Source of the DNA: JAEYOM01 sp036260935
GTDB lineage: Bacteria; Bacillota; Clostridia; Acetivibrionales; DTU013
Direction: 5' to 3'
NCBI GenBank assembly: GCA_036260935.1
Contig: DATALQ010000020.1
Location: 1-64,000 of the forward strand
Length of the DNA stretch: 64,000 nt
In this document: positions 16,974 through 25,860 of the stretch, one piece after another
How the letters are laid out: each line of letters begins with the position of its first letter
Numbering within the stretch: position 1 is the first letter of the stretch
Notes under the pieces: model-generated
The model's database searches: none
Seen by the model: only the letters and a program-made list of their open reading frames with translations
What the model was told of the DNA's origin: nothing
Translations under genes and position numbers: made by a program

Positions 16974-17672
16974 CTAAAGCTTTATGTAATCTCTTATACA
17001 TTCGTAATCGCCCGTTGCTATAATAACCATTGCTATAATATATCTTCGGAACCGCTCAATAAATTTCCGGGGTAATCCCGAGGCTTTCTCGAGCTCGGCG
17101 ACCGGCAGGTACTTTTTGACTAATATCGGCTGTATCAGGTCGGACCTCGATAATATCAGCCCAACCAACTCGCCGCATTGCCGACGGGTTTTTTTATGGC
17201 CCGGAGAGGCTTTTACCAGATCCGAATAGCTTATTTTCCAATTCTCCAGTTCTCTGCCCAGTTCTTCGAGTTCGAGTTTTCTTTGCTCCGCAAGCCTCTT
17301 ATCCGAATATATCCTGAGCGACTCCCCATAGGTCAGGTCGAATTCCTCATCCTGATCCTCAAGGTACACATTGAGTGATATTACGTTATTGTGGCGCTTT
17401 TCTCTGCGGTAATAGTCGATCAGTCTTCTTTTGATCACATTGCGCGAGAATGAGAAAAAGTTTCCTTTCGATGGGTCAAAGGTTCGTATCGCTTCAGTGA
17501 ATGCAATCATCGCAATGCTTAATTCATCGTCCGAACCATATGTAAGATACCTGCCTGCCACTTTTTCGGCGCATGCGGCTATAAAGGGCTTGTACTCCTC
17601 AACAAACCCGTTTATACCATCCGTATTTGCTCGTATGCTTTCGATCCTCTCCTGTATGGCAGTAAACTGCAT
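16974..17672 (-). CDS. sigI: RNA polymerase sigma factor SigI
   Basis: Alternative sigma factor of the SigI group, used for heat or cell-wall stress in Bacillus and for polysaccharide-responsive cellulosome genes in cellulolytic clostridia. The protein is 232 aa. The sigma-2-like region contains DELSIAMIAFTEAIRTFDPS and FFSFSRNVIKRRLIDYYRRE. The SigI-specific C-terminal region has ISYSDLVKASPGHKKTR and ends ECIRDYIKL. The ATG at 17672 has GGGGG 5 nt upstream; the longer frame from 17825 adds an unrelated segment. A possible promoter TTGGGA-N18-TATGAT lies at about 17830-17801 on the minus strand. rsgI is directly downstream. Confidence 0.9.
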   Translation of the reverse strand: MQFTAIQERIESIRANTDGINGFVEEYKPFIAACAEKVAGRYLTYGSDDELSIAMIAFTEAIRTFDPSKGNFFSFSRNVIKRRLIDYYRREKRHNNVISLNVYLEDQDEEFDLTYGESLRIYSDKRLAEQRKLELEELGRELENWKISYSDLVKASPGHKKTRRQCGELVGLILSRSDLIQPILVKKYLPVAELEKASGLPRKFIERFRRYIIAMVIIATGDYECIRDYIKL

Positions 17673-17930
17673 GTATCCCCCTGTCCAGTCTGTACCGGTT
17701 CGCAGTAAAACGTCTTTGCGGCAGGCGCCACTTATCGGACAGACCCCTTTGCCGGCTGGTCCTGCAAAAACACGGCTGCAGACAAGAAAGTTATGATCAT
17801 ACACCAAAAGCCCGTTTTGTCCCAATTCGGCTTTTTACTGTAAAATCAATTATAGCATAGCTGCCTCACGTATAATATTCGCAGGGAGATATCTTAATTT
17901 AGGTGTAATATAACTGAAATATAAAGCATC

Positions 17931-18144
17931 GTGCCGGTTGCTTTCTATTGCGGAGTTTATGCTCAAAGAGCATATAGATTCAGCTCTGTGGCAAATCAGA
18001 CTCGCTCCGCTGCATTTATTTGCTCCGCTCAAACAATGATTTGCCCTTAACAATGCTTCATCAATATGCTCTAATTCGCAAAACTCATGCAATATCAAGC
18101 AATCGGCACGATGCTTCCAACTGGCAATAGAAAGCAACCGGCAT
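17931..18144. repeat. Long palindromic repeat, copy R1
   Basis: A 214-bp element with 21-bp inverted ends, GTGCCGGTTGCTTTCTATTGC at the left (17931-17951) and its complement at the right with one difference. Inner arms also pair: AGAGCATATAGATTCAGC at the left (about 17968) against the complement of a GCTTCATCAATATGCTCT stretch at the right (about 18054-18071). The right side holds a second degenerate copy of the end sequence. The ORFs inside have no SD and are not called. It lies between sigI and spoVT and is related in sequence to the elements at 23761 and 23963. Confidence 0.75.
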
Positions 18145-18257
18145 GACTACAGTAAACGCAAAAAACAGCAGACTTGATACTTCTGCTGTTTTCATCCCGC
18201 CACATGGGATTGAACTTCCTTATCCATACTACCTTACCATCAATACTCCAATCAAAC

Positions 18258-18812
18258 TTACTGTTCCATTTGCTTGCCAAGGAAGCCTGCCGCCGACTGT
18301 GCCAGTTTTGCCTCAACCTCGCCCATTTTACTGTTGGGGTCTGTGGACAGCAGTATTACGGCTCCTATTGGATCACCCTCCGAAATTATAGGCGATACCA
18401 CCTGAGACGTATATTTCTTGTCATTTCCTTCATCAGCAAGTATCGTTATGCTCTTGTCATCCGATGATTTAACAACCAAGGTCGTCTTTTCCTCTATTAC
18501 CTTTTCAACATCAGGACTAAGTGACTTTTCAAGAAACTCTTTCTTGGATGCTCCCGACACAGCTATGATAGTGTCCCTGTCGGCTATGCATGTAATATGT
18601 CCGCTTGTTTTGTGTATGGAATCCGCATATTGGGACGCGAAATCGCCAAGCTCACCTATCGGAGAATATTTTTTCAGTATAACTTCGCCTTCTTTATCTG
18701 TAAATATCTCCAAAGGGTCGCCTTCTCTTATCCTCAAAGTTCTTCTGATTTCCTTGGGTATTACTACCCTGCCAAGATCATCAATTCTCCGTACGATACC
18801 GGTTGCCTTCAA
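18258..18812 (-). CDS. spoVT: Stage V sporulation protein T
   Basis: Late forespore regulator of sigma-G genes that affects spore coat, germination and solvent genes. The protein is 184 aa. The AbrB-like swapped-hairpin DNA-binding domain (residues 1-50, ATGIVRRIDDLGRVVIPKEI) is followed by a GAF-like domain with GHITCIADRDTIIAVSGASK and GDPIGAVILLS. The start is TTG at 18812, supported by AAGGAGG 7 nt upstream. The mfd-prsA-spoVT proximity is usual in Firmicutes. Confidence 0.96.
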   Translation of the reverse strand: MKATGIVRRIDDLGRVVIPKEIRRTLRIREGDPLEIFTDKEGEVILKKYSPIGELGDFASQYADSIHKTSGHITCIADRDTIIAVSGASKKEFLEKSLSPDVEKVIEEKTTLVVKSSDDKSITILADEGNDKKYTSQVVSPIISEGDPIGAVILLSTDPNSKMGEVEAKLAQSAAGFLGKQMEQ

Positions 18813-18934
18813 AGTCGTTACCTCCTTAACTGATTGTTTCTTATTGCTTTTTTAGTATCTATTGTTTATTGGAGTTTTATACATAAGAGGCGATTTGTGA
18901 AATTGTTGTGAAACAGAGGGACGGTAAAAACAAA

Positions 18935-18986
18935 GGACGGTACTTTTGCTTTACTTATCACGATAAGTAAAACAAAAGTACCGTCC
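18935..18986. repeat. REP-like hairpin with GGACGGTACTTTTG arms
   Basis: Near-perfect inverted repeat: GGACGGTACTTTTG then CTTTACTTATC on the left, complementary to GATAAGTAAAA then CAAAAGTACCGTCC on the right, with a 2-nt loop. It resembles the short 'GGGACGGT-CTTTTG' hairpins scattered in clostridial genomes and linked to IS200/RAYT-type transposases. A partial extra GGGACGGTA lies just before it at about 18918. It could also act as a terminator after the prsA-like gene's upstream region. Confidence 0.7.
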
Positions 18987-19014
18987 ATCTGTATCGGCGC
19001 GCCGGCCAAAAGTC

Positions 19015-20193
19015 TTATTTGATCGGGGCCTCGGCAGTGCTGGGATTTATATTGATGGAATCATAAACAGGCAGATTTTTCTTGAAATCGGCAGCTTTTA
19101 TCCATCCGTCGAGCTTTTGCTCATATAGCTTGTATTTGATAAACGTTGTTCCGAATTCGTAATATTCCTTTGCACATTTCAGGCTGACAGGCTGGTCCTT
19201 TCCATATTTCTCTTCCACCTTTATGACGTGATATCCTGCGCTCGACATGACAGGAGTTTCCGTATACTGACCCGGATTGAGCGCATTTGTCGCATCTCTG
19301 TACTCAGGGAAGATAGATGCACTTTCCCCGAATAAATAATCTCCGCCTCTATCCTTGGACCCGTCTTCTGAAAGCTCTTTCGCAAGCTTGGCAAAATCTT
19401 CTCCGGTTTTCAGCCTTGCTATAACGTCCTCAGCCTTTTTCTTTGCAGCATCCTTGTCTGCCTGTGTTGCATTTTCAGGGAACTTGAATAATATGTGCCT
19501 TGACCATATCGCAGCCTCGCCGCCCGTCCTGTATGTTGTGTCTGCCTTGAACCATTCGGGGTTGCTCTTGTAATATTTATCCACATTCGCTTCGGCATCA
19601 GTTATCTTCGACGCCTCCTGCGAAACGAATTTCTGAACGGTCATGTTCTCTACCTGCGCCTGCCTGAGAACATCTATGGAAAATCCGTATTGCTGCGTGA
19701 AATTCTTATTGGCCGTTATTTTGTTACCACTGCCATATTGCTGTACTATATTGGTATTTACCCAATCGTCTATTGACTTTGTCTCATCAGCAGTCAATGA
19801 AACATTCGCAGCCTTGGCCTTCGCATACTGAATCTTATCATCCCTCATCAAATTGGTAGCCTTTTTCTTTGCGACTACCTTGGCATCTTCCCCGTCGATC
19901 TTGGTTGCCCAGAATGTTGCTTCCGTTATGCTCTGATCAAATGTATAGGCTTCATAAAACATCGACTGTTTCTGCATTTCAAGGTAATATTTGAACTCGT
20001 CGGAAGAAATCTTTACACCGTCTATCGTAGCTACCGTACTTCCGGAGGAATTGAAAAATATTATCAGACCAATTGCGACAACAGCTATGATTGCTACCGC
20101 AATCAGGCCATATTTAACAAATATTGGCAATGTCTTTTTTTCTTCATTTGCTAGATGGACACCGTTTTTTATTTTCTTATCGTTTCTTTCCAA
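19015..20193 (-). CDS. Membrane-anchored peptidyl-prolyl isomerase (PrsA/SurA type)
   Basis: Extracytoplasmic foldase. The protein is 392 aa. A cytoplasmic basic start is followed by one transmembrane helix (about residues 24-46, LPIFVKYGLIAVAIIAVVAI), with no lipobox. A SurA_N-like helical chaperone region (about 50-215) comes next, starting VATIDGVKISSDEF. The parvulin rotamase domain (about 225-345) has SRHILFKFPENA, EDGSKDRGGDYLFG and SAGYHVIKVEE. The start is TTG at 20193, with GGGGAGAG 7 nt upstream; the ATG at 20226 lies within the promoter TTTGAA-N17-TATAAT (20253-20225), whose -35 overlaps the end of mfd. Confidence 0.88.
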   Translation of the reverse strand: MERNDKKIKNGVHLANEEKKTLPIFVKYGLIAVAIIAVVAIGLIIFFNSSGSTVATIDGVKISSDEFKYYLEMQKQSMFYEAYTFDQSITEATFWATKIDGEDAKVVAKKKATNLMRDDKIQYAKAKAANVSLTADETKSIDDWVNTNIVQQYGSGNKITANKNFTQQYGFSIDVLRQAQVENMTVQKFVSQEASKITDAEANVDKYYKSNPEWFKADTTYRTGGEAAIWSRHILFKFPENATQADKDAAKKKAEDVIARLKTGEDFAKLAKELSEDGSKDRGGDYLFGESASIFPEYRDATNALNPGQYTETPVMSSAGYHVIKVEEKYGKDQPVSLKCAKEYYEFGTTFIKYKLYEQKLDGWIKAADFKKNLPVYDSININPSTAEAPIK

Positions 20194-20238
20194 AGCAATC
20201 TCTCCCCATCTTATTGATAAGTACATTATAATAGATAA

Positions 20239-23200
20239 TCAAGATACTTCAAAGCTTTTTAGATCCTGTAACAGAATCTTAATATTGTCCAAAATACGCA
20301 ATTTCTGACCTGGCATCACCCTGTAGACCAGATAGGGGGTCGCCCCGGCGTTGAACAGCAGCTGCCGTTTGTACTTCTCGGCCGCTTTTCCTATAGCCTT
20401 GAAATCGATCTTATTTGCATTGGCCAGTCCTAATTGGACAACATCATTTTTTTCGGATACAGATACGAAACCCAGTGATTGTGCAAGCGCCTTGATGTAT
20501 GCGATACCAACAAGGTTTCTTACAGGTTCGGGCATCTCGCCATATCTGTCCGTAAGCTCGTCTTCTATGTCAAGCACATCCTGTTCGTCGTGGATGGCTG
20601 CTATCTTCTTGTACATCTCGATCTTTCTGCTTTCGACGCCGATGTACGAGTCGTCGATATACGCGCTGACATTGAGGTCTATTGTAATCTCCGCCTCTTC
20701 ACGCCTTGGACGTTCGCCTTTCAGCTCGCTTACCGCTTCATCGAGCAGCCTGCAGTACATGTCATAGCCCACGGATTCCATATGTCCATGCTGCTCTGAA
20801 CCGAGAAGATTGCCGGCGCCCCTGATTTCCATATCGCGCATCGCTATTTTGAAGCCTGACCCGAGTTCCGTGAATTCCTTGATCGCCTGAAGGCGTTTCT
20901 CTGCTACTTCAGAGACTACTTTATCCTTTTTATAGGTTATGTATGCGTATGCAAGCCGATTGGACCGTCCAACGCGGCCCCTCAGCTGATAAAGCTGGGC
21001 AAGGCCCATCCTGTCCGCATCTTCGACTATTATGGTATTGACGTTCGGCATATCCAAGCCTGATTCTATAATGGTCGTACAGACGAGTACATCATATTCT
21101 CCCTTGATAAAGCTGAACATTATGTCTTCAAGCTGCCGTTCGTCCATCTGCCCGTGGGCTACCGCTATCCTGGCGTCGGGCACTATCGCCTGTATTTCCG
21201 CAGCCCTTATATCTATTGTCCTGACACGGTTGTACAGATAGAATACCTGCCCCTGCCTGCCCAGTTCCCTTATGATGGCGTCCTTGATGACATCCCTGTT
21301 ATACTCCATGACATATGTCTGTACGGGGTATCTTTCCTCGGGCGGGTCCTCTATTACGCTGATATCCCTGATCCCTACGAGCGACATGTGCAGGGTCCTC
21401 GGTATGGGCGTGGCGGTAAGCGTCAGGACGTCCACGCCGGGTGCAAAATTTTTCAGGCGCTCCTTGTGTGATACCCCGAAGCGCTGCTCCTCGTCGACTA
21501 CCAGAAGCCCCAGGTCCTTGAAATGTATGTCCTTCTGCAGCAATCTGTGTGTCCCGACAAGGATATCGATATTTCCCGCCTTTACTTCCTTAAGTATTCT
21601 TTTCTGCTCGGTCTGTGACCTGAAACGGCTTATTACCTCTACTGAAACCGGGAAATCTCTGAGTCTTTCGGCAAAGCTGTTGTATTGCTGCTGGGCCAGC
21701 ACAGTAGTAGGTACCAGGTAGGCGACCTGTTTTCCATCCATGGCCGCCTTGAAAATTGCCCGGATGGCCACCTCCGTCTTACCGTAACCGACGTCACCGC
21801 ACAGCAGGCGATCCATTACCCTGCCCGACTCCATATCTTCCTTTATTTCCTCGATACATTTGAGCTGGTCTTCAGTCTCCTCATAAGGAAACTGCTCCTC
21901 GAACTGAGTCTGCCAAACCGTATCCTTCGAATATAAAAAGCCCTTCGCAGCCTGCCTCTGGGCATAAAGCCTGATAAGCTCTGCGGCCAGCTCTCTCAGC
22001 GATTCCTTGACCTTGTTCTTGGTTTTCAGCCAGTCAGTTCCGCCGAGTTTGTTTACCTTGGGTTGTTTTCCTTCCGATCCTATATATTTCTGGATGAGAT
22101 CGAGCTGGTTTGTAGGGATGTATAAAAACGCTCCGTCCTGGTATCGTATCTTCAAATAATCCTTTTTGACACCTTCGACAGAAAGCTTCTCTATACCGAC
22201 ATACTGGCCGATGCCATGCGCCTGGTGAACTACAAAATCCCCTACGCTGAGCTCCGAGAAAAGACTTATAGGGCGGCCCTTATGTTTGCTCGAAGTTTTC
22301 GCAAGCTTCTTCCTGTCCTGCCCGAAGACTTCCTTGTCACTGATCACGACAATGCCTATAGTAGGGTATTCAAAGCCTTTATGCAGGCTTCCGTGCGTAA
22401 TTACGACCTGACCCGGCTGTATGGGTGCTTCCGCAGTATCCATATATACCGTTTCGATATCCTTTGCGGCCAATGTCTCCCTGAGCCGCTCTCCGCGCCC
22501 CCTTGTGCCGGAAAGCAGCAGCACCCTGTTTTTACCCTTTTTCCACCCCGACAAGCTTTCGGCAAGCATGTCGACGTTGCCCTGAAACGAGCCCATGATC
22601 CTGCAGGGAATATCGTAAACCCTTGCATTTTTTGAAGCAATGCTGTCAACGTTTATAGTGTTCAGGTAAAGTGCTTTGCTTTTCTCTACCTTTGAGTAAA
22701 GTTCCTCATAGCTGAAAAATATCCCCCGGGTCTGAGGCAGCAGCTGCCCTTTTTCAAGCATTGCCTTGCACATCTCGTCGTGTTCGAGCAGCAGGTTATC
22801 GAGCCTCTGCTTCTGCCGGACCGGCTCATCCATGAAAACCAGGACATCCTTGTCGGCAAAGCCTGTCATAGTGCTCGGTACATCCGCGAGATAGGGTATA
22901 TACCTGTCAATTCCCGGGAAATACCAGGATTCCTTCATTAGTTCAATGTCGCCCTGTATCTTCTGAGAAAGCGAATGGTTTTTCCTTCCGGCCTGCGCAA
23001 GATCCGCGTTTATCGCCTTTATTATTTCCGGCTTCTTTTCAGCGGAATATATTATTTCACGCGCAGGCAGTATCCTGACGCTGTTGACCTTGTCCGTGGA
23101 TCGCTGGGTATTTATATCAAAAAGCCTTATCGAGTCCACCTCGTCCCCGAAAAGCTCCAGCCTCACCGCGCTGTCCGCATCTACGGAAAAAACATCGAGT

Positions 23201-23736
23201 ATTCCGCCGCGCACGGCAAACTGGCCGTGCCTCTCGACCGTTTCGACACGTTCGTAAGCCATCATCACAAGCCTGTGAACGAGATCCTCGAGGTCGACGC
23301 TGCTTTCATAGCCTATCTCAATAATGCCGTTTACCAGCAGCTCCGGCCGGATAAGTTTATGAGACATGGCCTCTATCGAAGTCACGATAAACGTATAATC
23401 TCCCCTGACCATACGTTCGAGGACCTTAATACGCTGATAGATCGAATCGTTGCTTTTCGCTTCGACGTCGTACAGCATGATCTCCTTATTGGGGTAGAAA
23501 AGGACATCATCGCCCCAGAAAAACCCGAAGTCCTCATACAGCTTTCTTGCCTGCATTTCATTGAATGCGACAAAAATGCCCTTTTGCCCGGAATGTCGGC
23601 AAAGGGCATAACAAATATGAGCCTTCTGGGATTCAGAGGGCCCTACAATATTTATTGCTCCGGTGTAATTCTTCGCTGCGGACAGTACCTGTCTGTATTC
23701 TTCCATCTCCAGCAGCGAGTCGATTAAATTGTCCAT
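20239..23736 (-). CDS. mfd: Transcription-repair coupling factor
   Basis: ATP-driven translocase that removes stalled RNA polymerase and recruits UvrA to template-strand damage. The protein is 1165 aa, the normal length. It has the UvrB-like N-terminal module (GGILDVFSVDADSAVRLELFGDEVDSIRLF), the RNA-polymerase-interacting domain (LSVGDFVVHQAHGIGQYVGIEKL) and the RecG-like helicase with Walker A LLCGDVGYGKTEVA, DEEQRFGV, TATPIPRTL and RGRVGRS. A C-terminal TRCF domain follows. The ATG at 23736 has GGTAGG 4 nt upstream. A palindromic repeat begins only 25 nt upstream of this start. Confidence 0.97.
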   Translation of the reverse strand: MDNLIDSLLEMEEYRQVLSAAKNYTGAINIVGPSESQKAHICYALCRHSGQKGIFVAFNEMQARKLYEDFGFFWGDDVLFYPNKEIMLYDVEAKSNDSIYQRIKVLERMVRGDYTFIVTSIEAMSHKLIRPELLVNGIIEIGYESSVDLEDLVHRLVMMAYERVETVERHGQFAVRGGILDVFSVDADSAVRLELFGDEVDSIRLFDINTQRSTDKVNSVRILPAREIIYSAEKKPEIIKAINADLAQAGRKNHSLSQKIQGDIELMKESWYFPGIDRYIPYLADVPSTMTGFADKDVLVFMDEPVRQKQRLDNLLLEHDEMCKAMLEKGQLLPQTRGIFFSYEELYSKVEKSKALYLNTINVDSIASKNARVYDIPCRIMGSFQGNVDMLAESLSGWKKGKNRVLLLSGTRGRGERLRETLAAKDIETVYMDTAEAPIQPGQVVITHGSLHKGFEYPTIGIVVISDKEVFGQDRKKLAKTSSKHKGRPISLFSELSVGDFVVHQAHGIGQYVGIEKLSVEGVKKDYLKIRYQDGAFLYIPTNQLDLIQKYIGSEGKQPKVNKLGGTDWLKTKNKVKESLRELAAELIRLYAQRQAAKGFLYSKDTVWQTQFEEQFPYEETEDQLKCIEEIKEDMESGRVMDRLLCGDVGYGKTEVAIRAIFKAAMDGKQVAYLVPTTVLAQQQYNSFAERLRDFPVSVEVISRFRSQTEQKRILKEVKAGNIDILVGTHRLLQKDIHFKDLGLLVVDEEQRFGVSHKERLKNFAPGVDVLTLTATPIPRTLHMSLVGIRDISVIEDPPEERYPVQTYVMEYNRDVIKDAIIRELGRQGQVFYLYNRVRTIDIRAAEIQAIVPDARIAVAHGQMDERQLEDIMFSFIKGEYDVLVCTTIIESGLDMPNVNTIIVEDADRMGLAQLYQLRGRVGRSNRLAYAYITYKKDKVVSEVAEKRLQAIKEFTELGSGFKIAMRDMEIRGAGNLLGSEQHGHMESVGYDMYCRLLDEAVSELKGERPRREEAEITIDLNVSAYIDDSYIGVESRKIEMYKKIAAIHDEQDVLDIEDELTDRYGEMPEPVRNLVGIAYIKALAQSLGFVSVSEKNDVVQLGLANANKIDFKAIGKAAEKYKRQLLFNAGATPYLVYRVMPGQKLRILDNIKILLQDLKSFEVS

Positions 23737-23760
23737 AAAACCTACCATAGTTTATTTGTA

Positions 23761-23957
23761 ATGCCGGTTGGTTTCATCACGAGAACTGGATGCTTCGAGT
23801 CAAAGAGCCTGTAGATTCAAGCCCTGTTCTCAAAATCAAACGTGACTCGCTCCAGGATCCCGGTTGCTCGGACAGGACGTGATTTTACCTACGTTTGCTT
23901 GAATAAACATGCTCTATTACTCTGTGCGTATGTTGTCGTTATAAAACCAACCGGCAT
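23761..23957. repeat. Long palindromic repeat, copy R3
   Basis: A 197-bp element with perfect 14-bp inverted ends ATGCCGGTTGGTTT / AAACCAACCGGCAT (23761-23774 and 23944-23957). Inner arms pair around AGAGCCTGTAGATTCAAGC and the complement of GCTTGAATAAACATGCTCT. The same organisation as R1 and the AGAGC-TGT-GATTCA core mark it as a divergent member of the family. It lies immediately upstream of the mfd SD. Confidence 0.75.
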
Positions 23958-23962
23958 GCCAT

Positions 23963-24181
23963 GTTTATTTGCTGCCCTTGTTGTCCTAGTTGTTCTTGTT
24001 GCTCTTGTCTATTGCCATTGCGTGAGTTTTGCGAAATAGAGCATGTTGATGAAGCATTAGTAAGGGCAAATTTCTGTTTGAGCGCAGTGTACTGCGCGAG
24101 TTAAATTTGCCGCAAAAGCTGAATCTACATGCTCTTTGAGTATAAACTCGCAATGAAAATAGACAAGGGCGGCAAGTAAAC
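23963..24181. repeat. Long palindromic repeat, copy R2
   Basis: A 219-bp element abutting R3, with inverted ends GTTTATTTGCTGCCCTTGT / ACAAGGGCGGCAAGTAAAC (two differences). Inner arms carry AGAGCATGTTGATGAAGC (left) and GCTGAATCTACATGCTCT (right). Read as the reverse complement, it matches R1 over most of its length, including GAGTTTAT-CTCAAAGAGCAT, GGCAAAT and ATTTGCCCTTA, so R1 and R2 are homologous copies in opposite orientation. The rest of 24182-24264 shows nothing further. Confidence 0.78.
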
Positions 24182-24264
24182 CTGTGATTAAATCGATCAA
24201 TACAACGCGTAACAGCAAATAACTCCCAGAAACTTATGCAATAACAAATCTGCAAAAACATCTT

Positions 24265-24846
24265 TTAAATCCTGGGTTCTCCGTTAAACTTATTCATTGC
24301 GGCGGTGACGCCGTCAGAAACAATCGCTGCTGCAGCGTCCGCGGCACGTTGTGTACTTTCGCCCATAATTGCGGCTTCATCCTTGTCAAACCTGCCAAGC
24401 ACATAGTCTGCCAGATCCCAGCCTTCCGGGGCCTTCCCGACGCCTATCCTGATCCTCGGGAACTCATCCGACTGCAGCTGATAAATAACGGATTTCATAC
24501 CGTTATGCGTGCCCGAACTGCCTTTCGGCCGTATCCTTATTGTCCCTGCCGGCAGGTCCACATCGTCATATATAATTATAATGTTCTCCATCGGAAGCTT
24601 ATACCATTCAGCTATGTCCCTTATGCTTTCGCCGCTCAGGTTCATAAACGTCTGCGGCTTCACAAGCAGGACCCTTTCGCCGGCTATGGTCCCTTCTCCC
24701 GTCAGAGCCTTGTGCCTCACTTTATTTACCTTGATGCCATACTTTGAAGAAAGCAGGTCTATAGTAATGAAGCCTACATTGTGCCTGGTATTTTCGTACT
24801 TATTTCCCGGATTTCCCAAACCTGCTATGACGGTCAGCTTTTCCAA
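24265..24846 (-). CDS. pth: Peptidyl-tRNA hydrolase
   Basis: Releases tRNA from prematurely dropped peptidyl-tRNA. The protein is 193 aa. The family motifs IAGLGNPGNKYENTRHNVGF, with the catalytic His in TRHNVGF, KPQTFMNLSGES, IIYDDVDLPAGTIRIRPKGS and GTHNGMKSVI are all visible. The start is TTG at 24846, with a GGGGGTG SD upstream. prs lies 15 nt upstream on the same strand, the conserved prs-pth order. Confidence 0.97.
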   Translation of the reverse strand: MEKLTVIAGLGNPGNKYENTRHNVGFITIDLLSSKYGIKVNKVRHKALTGEGTIAGERVLLVKPQTFMNLSGESIRDIAEWYKLPMENIIIIYDDVDLPAGTIRIRPKGSSGTHNGMKSVIYQLQSDEFPRIRIGVGKAPEGWDLADYVLGRFDKDEAAIMGESTQRAADAAAAIVSDGVTAAMNKFNGEPRI

Positions 24847-24861
24847 CCCAGCACCCCCGTG

Positions 24862-25824
24862 TTATTCCTTCTGCGTAAAAATCGTGCTGATGGAAATGTC
24901 GCCATAAATTCTTTCGATCGCTTCGGCAAAGATTGCCGCGACCGAAAGAGACTTGATCTTGCCGACAGGCTTATCCTTGGGCAGCGGTATGGTATTGAGA
25001 GTGACGAGTTCCTTGATACAGGAATTCTCGATCCTTTCGAAGGCTGATCCTGAAAGCACGCCGTGAGTGCAGCATGCGAACACTTCCTTTGCCCCCATTT
25101 CCATAAGCGCCTTGGCCCCATTGACTATGGTCCCGCCCGTATCGATAAGGTCATCTATCAAAATGACACGTTTATTGTTGACATCGCCTACAACATTCAT
25201 GATCTCGCTTACATTGGCCTTCGGCCTTCTCTTGTCAATTATGGCTATCGGTATGTCGAGCCATTCTGCAAATTTTCTTGTACGCGTTACGCTTCCTACA
25301 TCCGGCGAGACTGCAACAACATCCTCGTAGGATGAAAATTTCTCCTGAAAATAGCTGGCCATGACGGGAACGCCGAGCATATGATCCACCGGGATATCGA
25401 AAAAGCCCTGGAGTTGAGGTGTATGCAAGTCCATCGTAAGTACCCTGTCGGCTCCGGCAACAGTAATCAGATTTGCCACAAGCTTTGCCGAAATAGGATC
25501 TCTTGCCTTCGCCTTCCTGTCCTGACGGGCATAGCCGAAATATGGCATTACCGCCGTGATCCTGCCCGCGGAAGCCCTTTTCAGCGCGTCTATCATTATA
25601 AGAAGCTCCACTAGATTATCATTGACCGGTGAGCACGTGGATTGGATAACGAATACATCGGAACCCCTTACGACTTCGCCTATATTGATGGCGGATTCCC
25701 CATCGCTGAACTTTCCCACTGTCGCAATACCTAACGGAAGACCGATCTTTTCACCGATTTCTTCTGCGAGTTCCTTGTTGGAGTTCCCAGCAAAAATTTT
25801 AATATCCTTACCGTGCAGATTCAT
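24862..25824 (-). CDS. prs: Ribose-phosphate pyrophosphokinase
   Basis: Makes PRPP from ribose 5-phosphate and ATP for nucleotide, His and Trp synthesis. The protein is 320 aa. It starts MNLHGKDIKIFAGNSNKELA and has VFVIQSTCSPVNDNLVELL, YFGYARQDRKAKARDPISAK, VLTMDLHTPQLQGFFDIPVD and the PRPP loop VILIDDLIDTGGTI. AAAGGAG precedes the ATG. It lies 36 nt downstream of glmU. Regulation by ADP and Pi is expected from the class I family. Confidence 0.97.
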   Translation of the reverse strand: MNLHGKDIKIFAGNSNKELAEEIGEKIGLPLGIATVGKFSDGESAINIGEVVRGSDVFVIQSTCSPVNDNLVELLIMIDALKRASAGRITAVMPYFGYARQDRKAKARDPISAKLVANLITVAGADRVLTMDLHTPQLQGFFDIPVDHMLGVPVMASYFQEKFSSYEDVVAVSPDVGSVTRTRKFAEWLDIPIAIIDKRRPKANVSEIMNVVGDVNNKRVILIDDLIDTGGTIVNGAKALMEMGAKEVFACCTHGVLSGSAFERIENSCIKELVTLNTIPLPKDKPVGKIKSLSVAAIFAEAIERIYGDISISTIFTQKE

Positions 25825-25860
25825 TGCTTTGCTCCTTTTAGTTTTTATATGCAGTTTATT

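Noticed and set aside
17850..18316. Minus-strand ORFs across repeat R1
   Set aside because: They follow the palindromic repeat, have no SD and overlap the end of spoVT; better explained as non-coding repeat.
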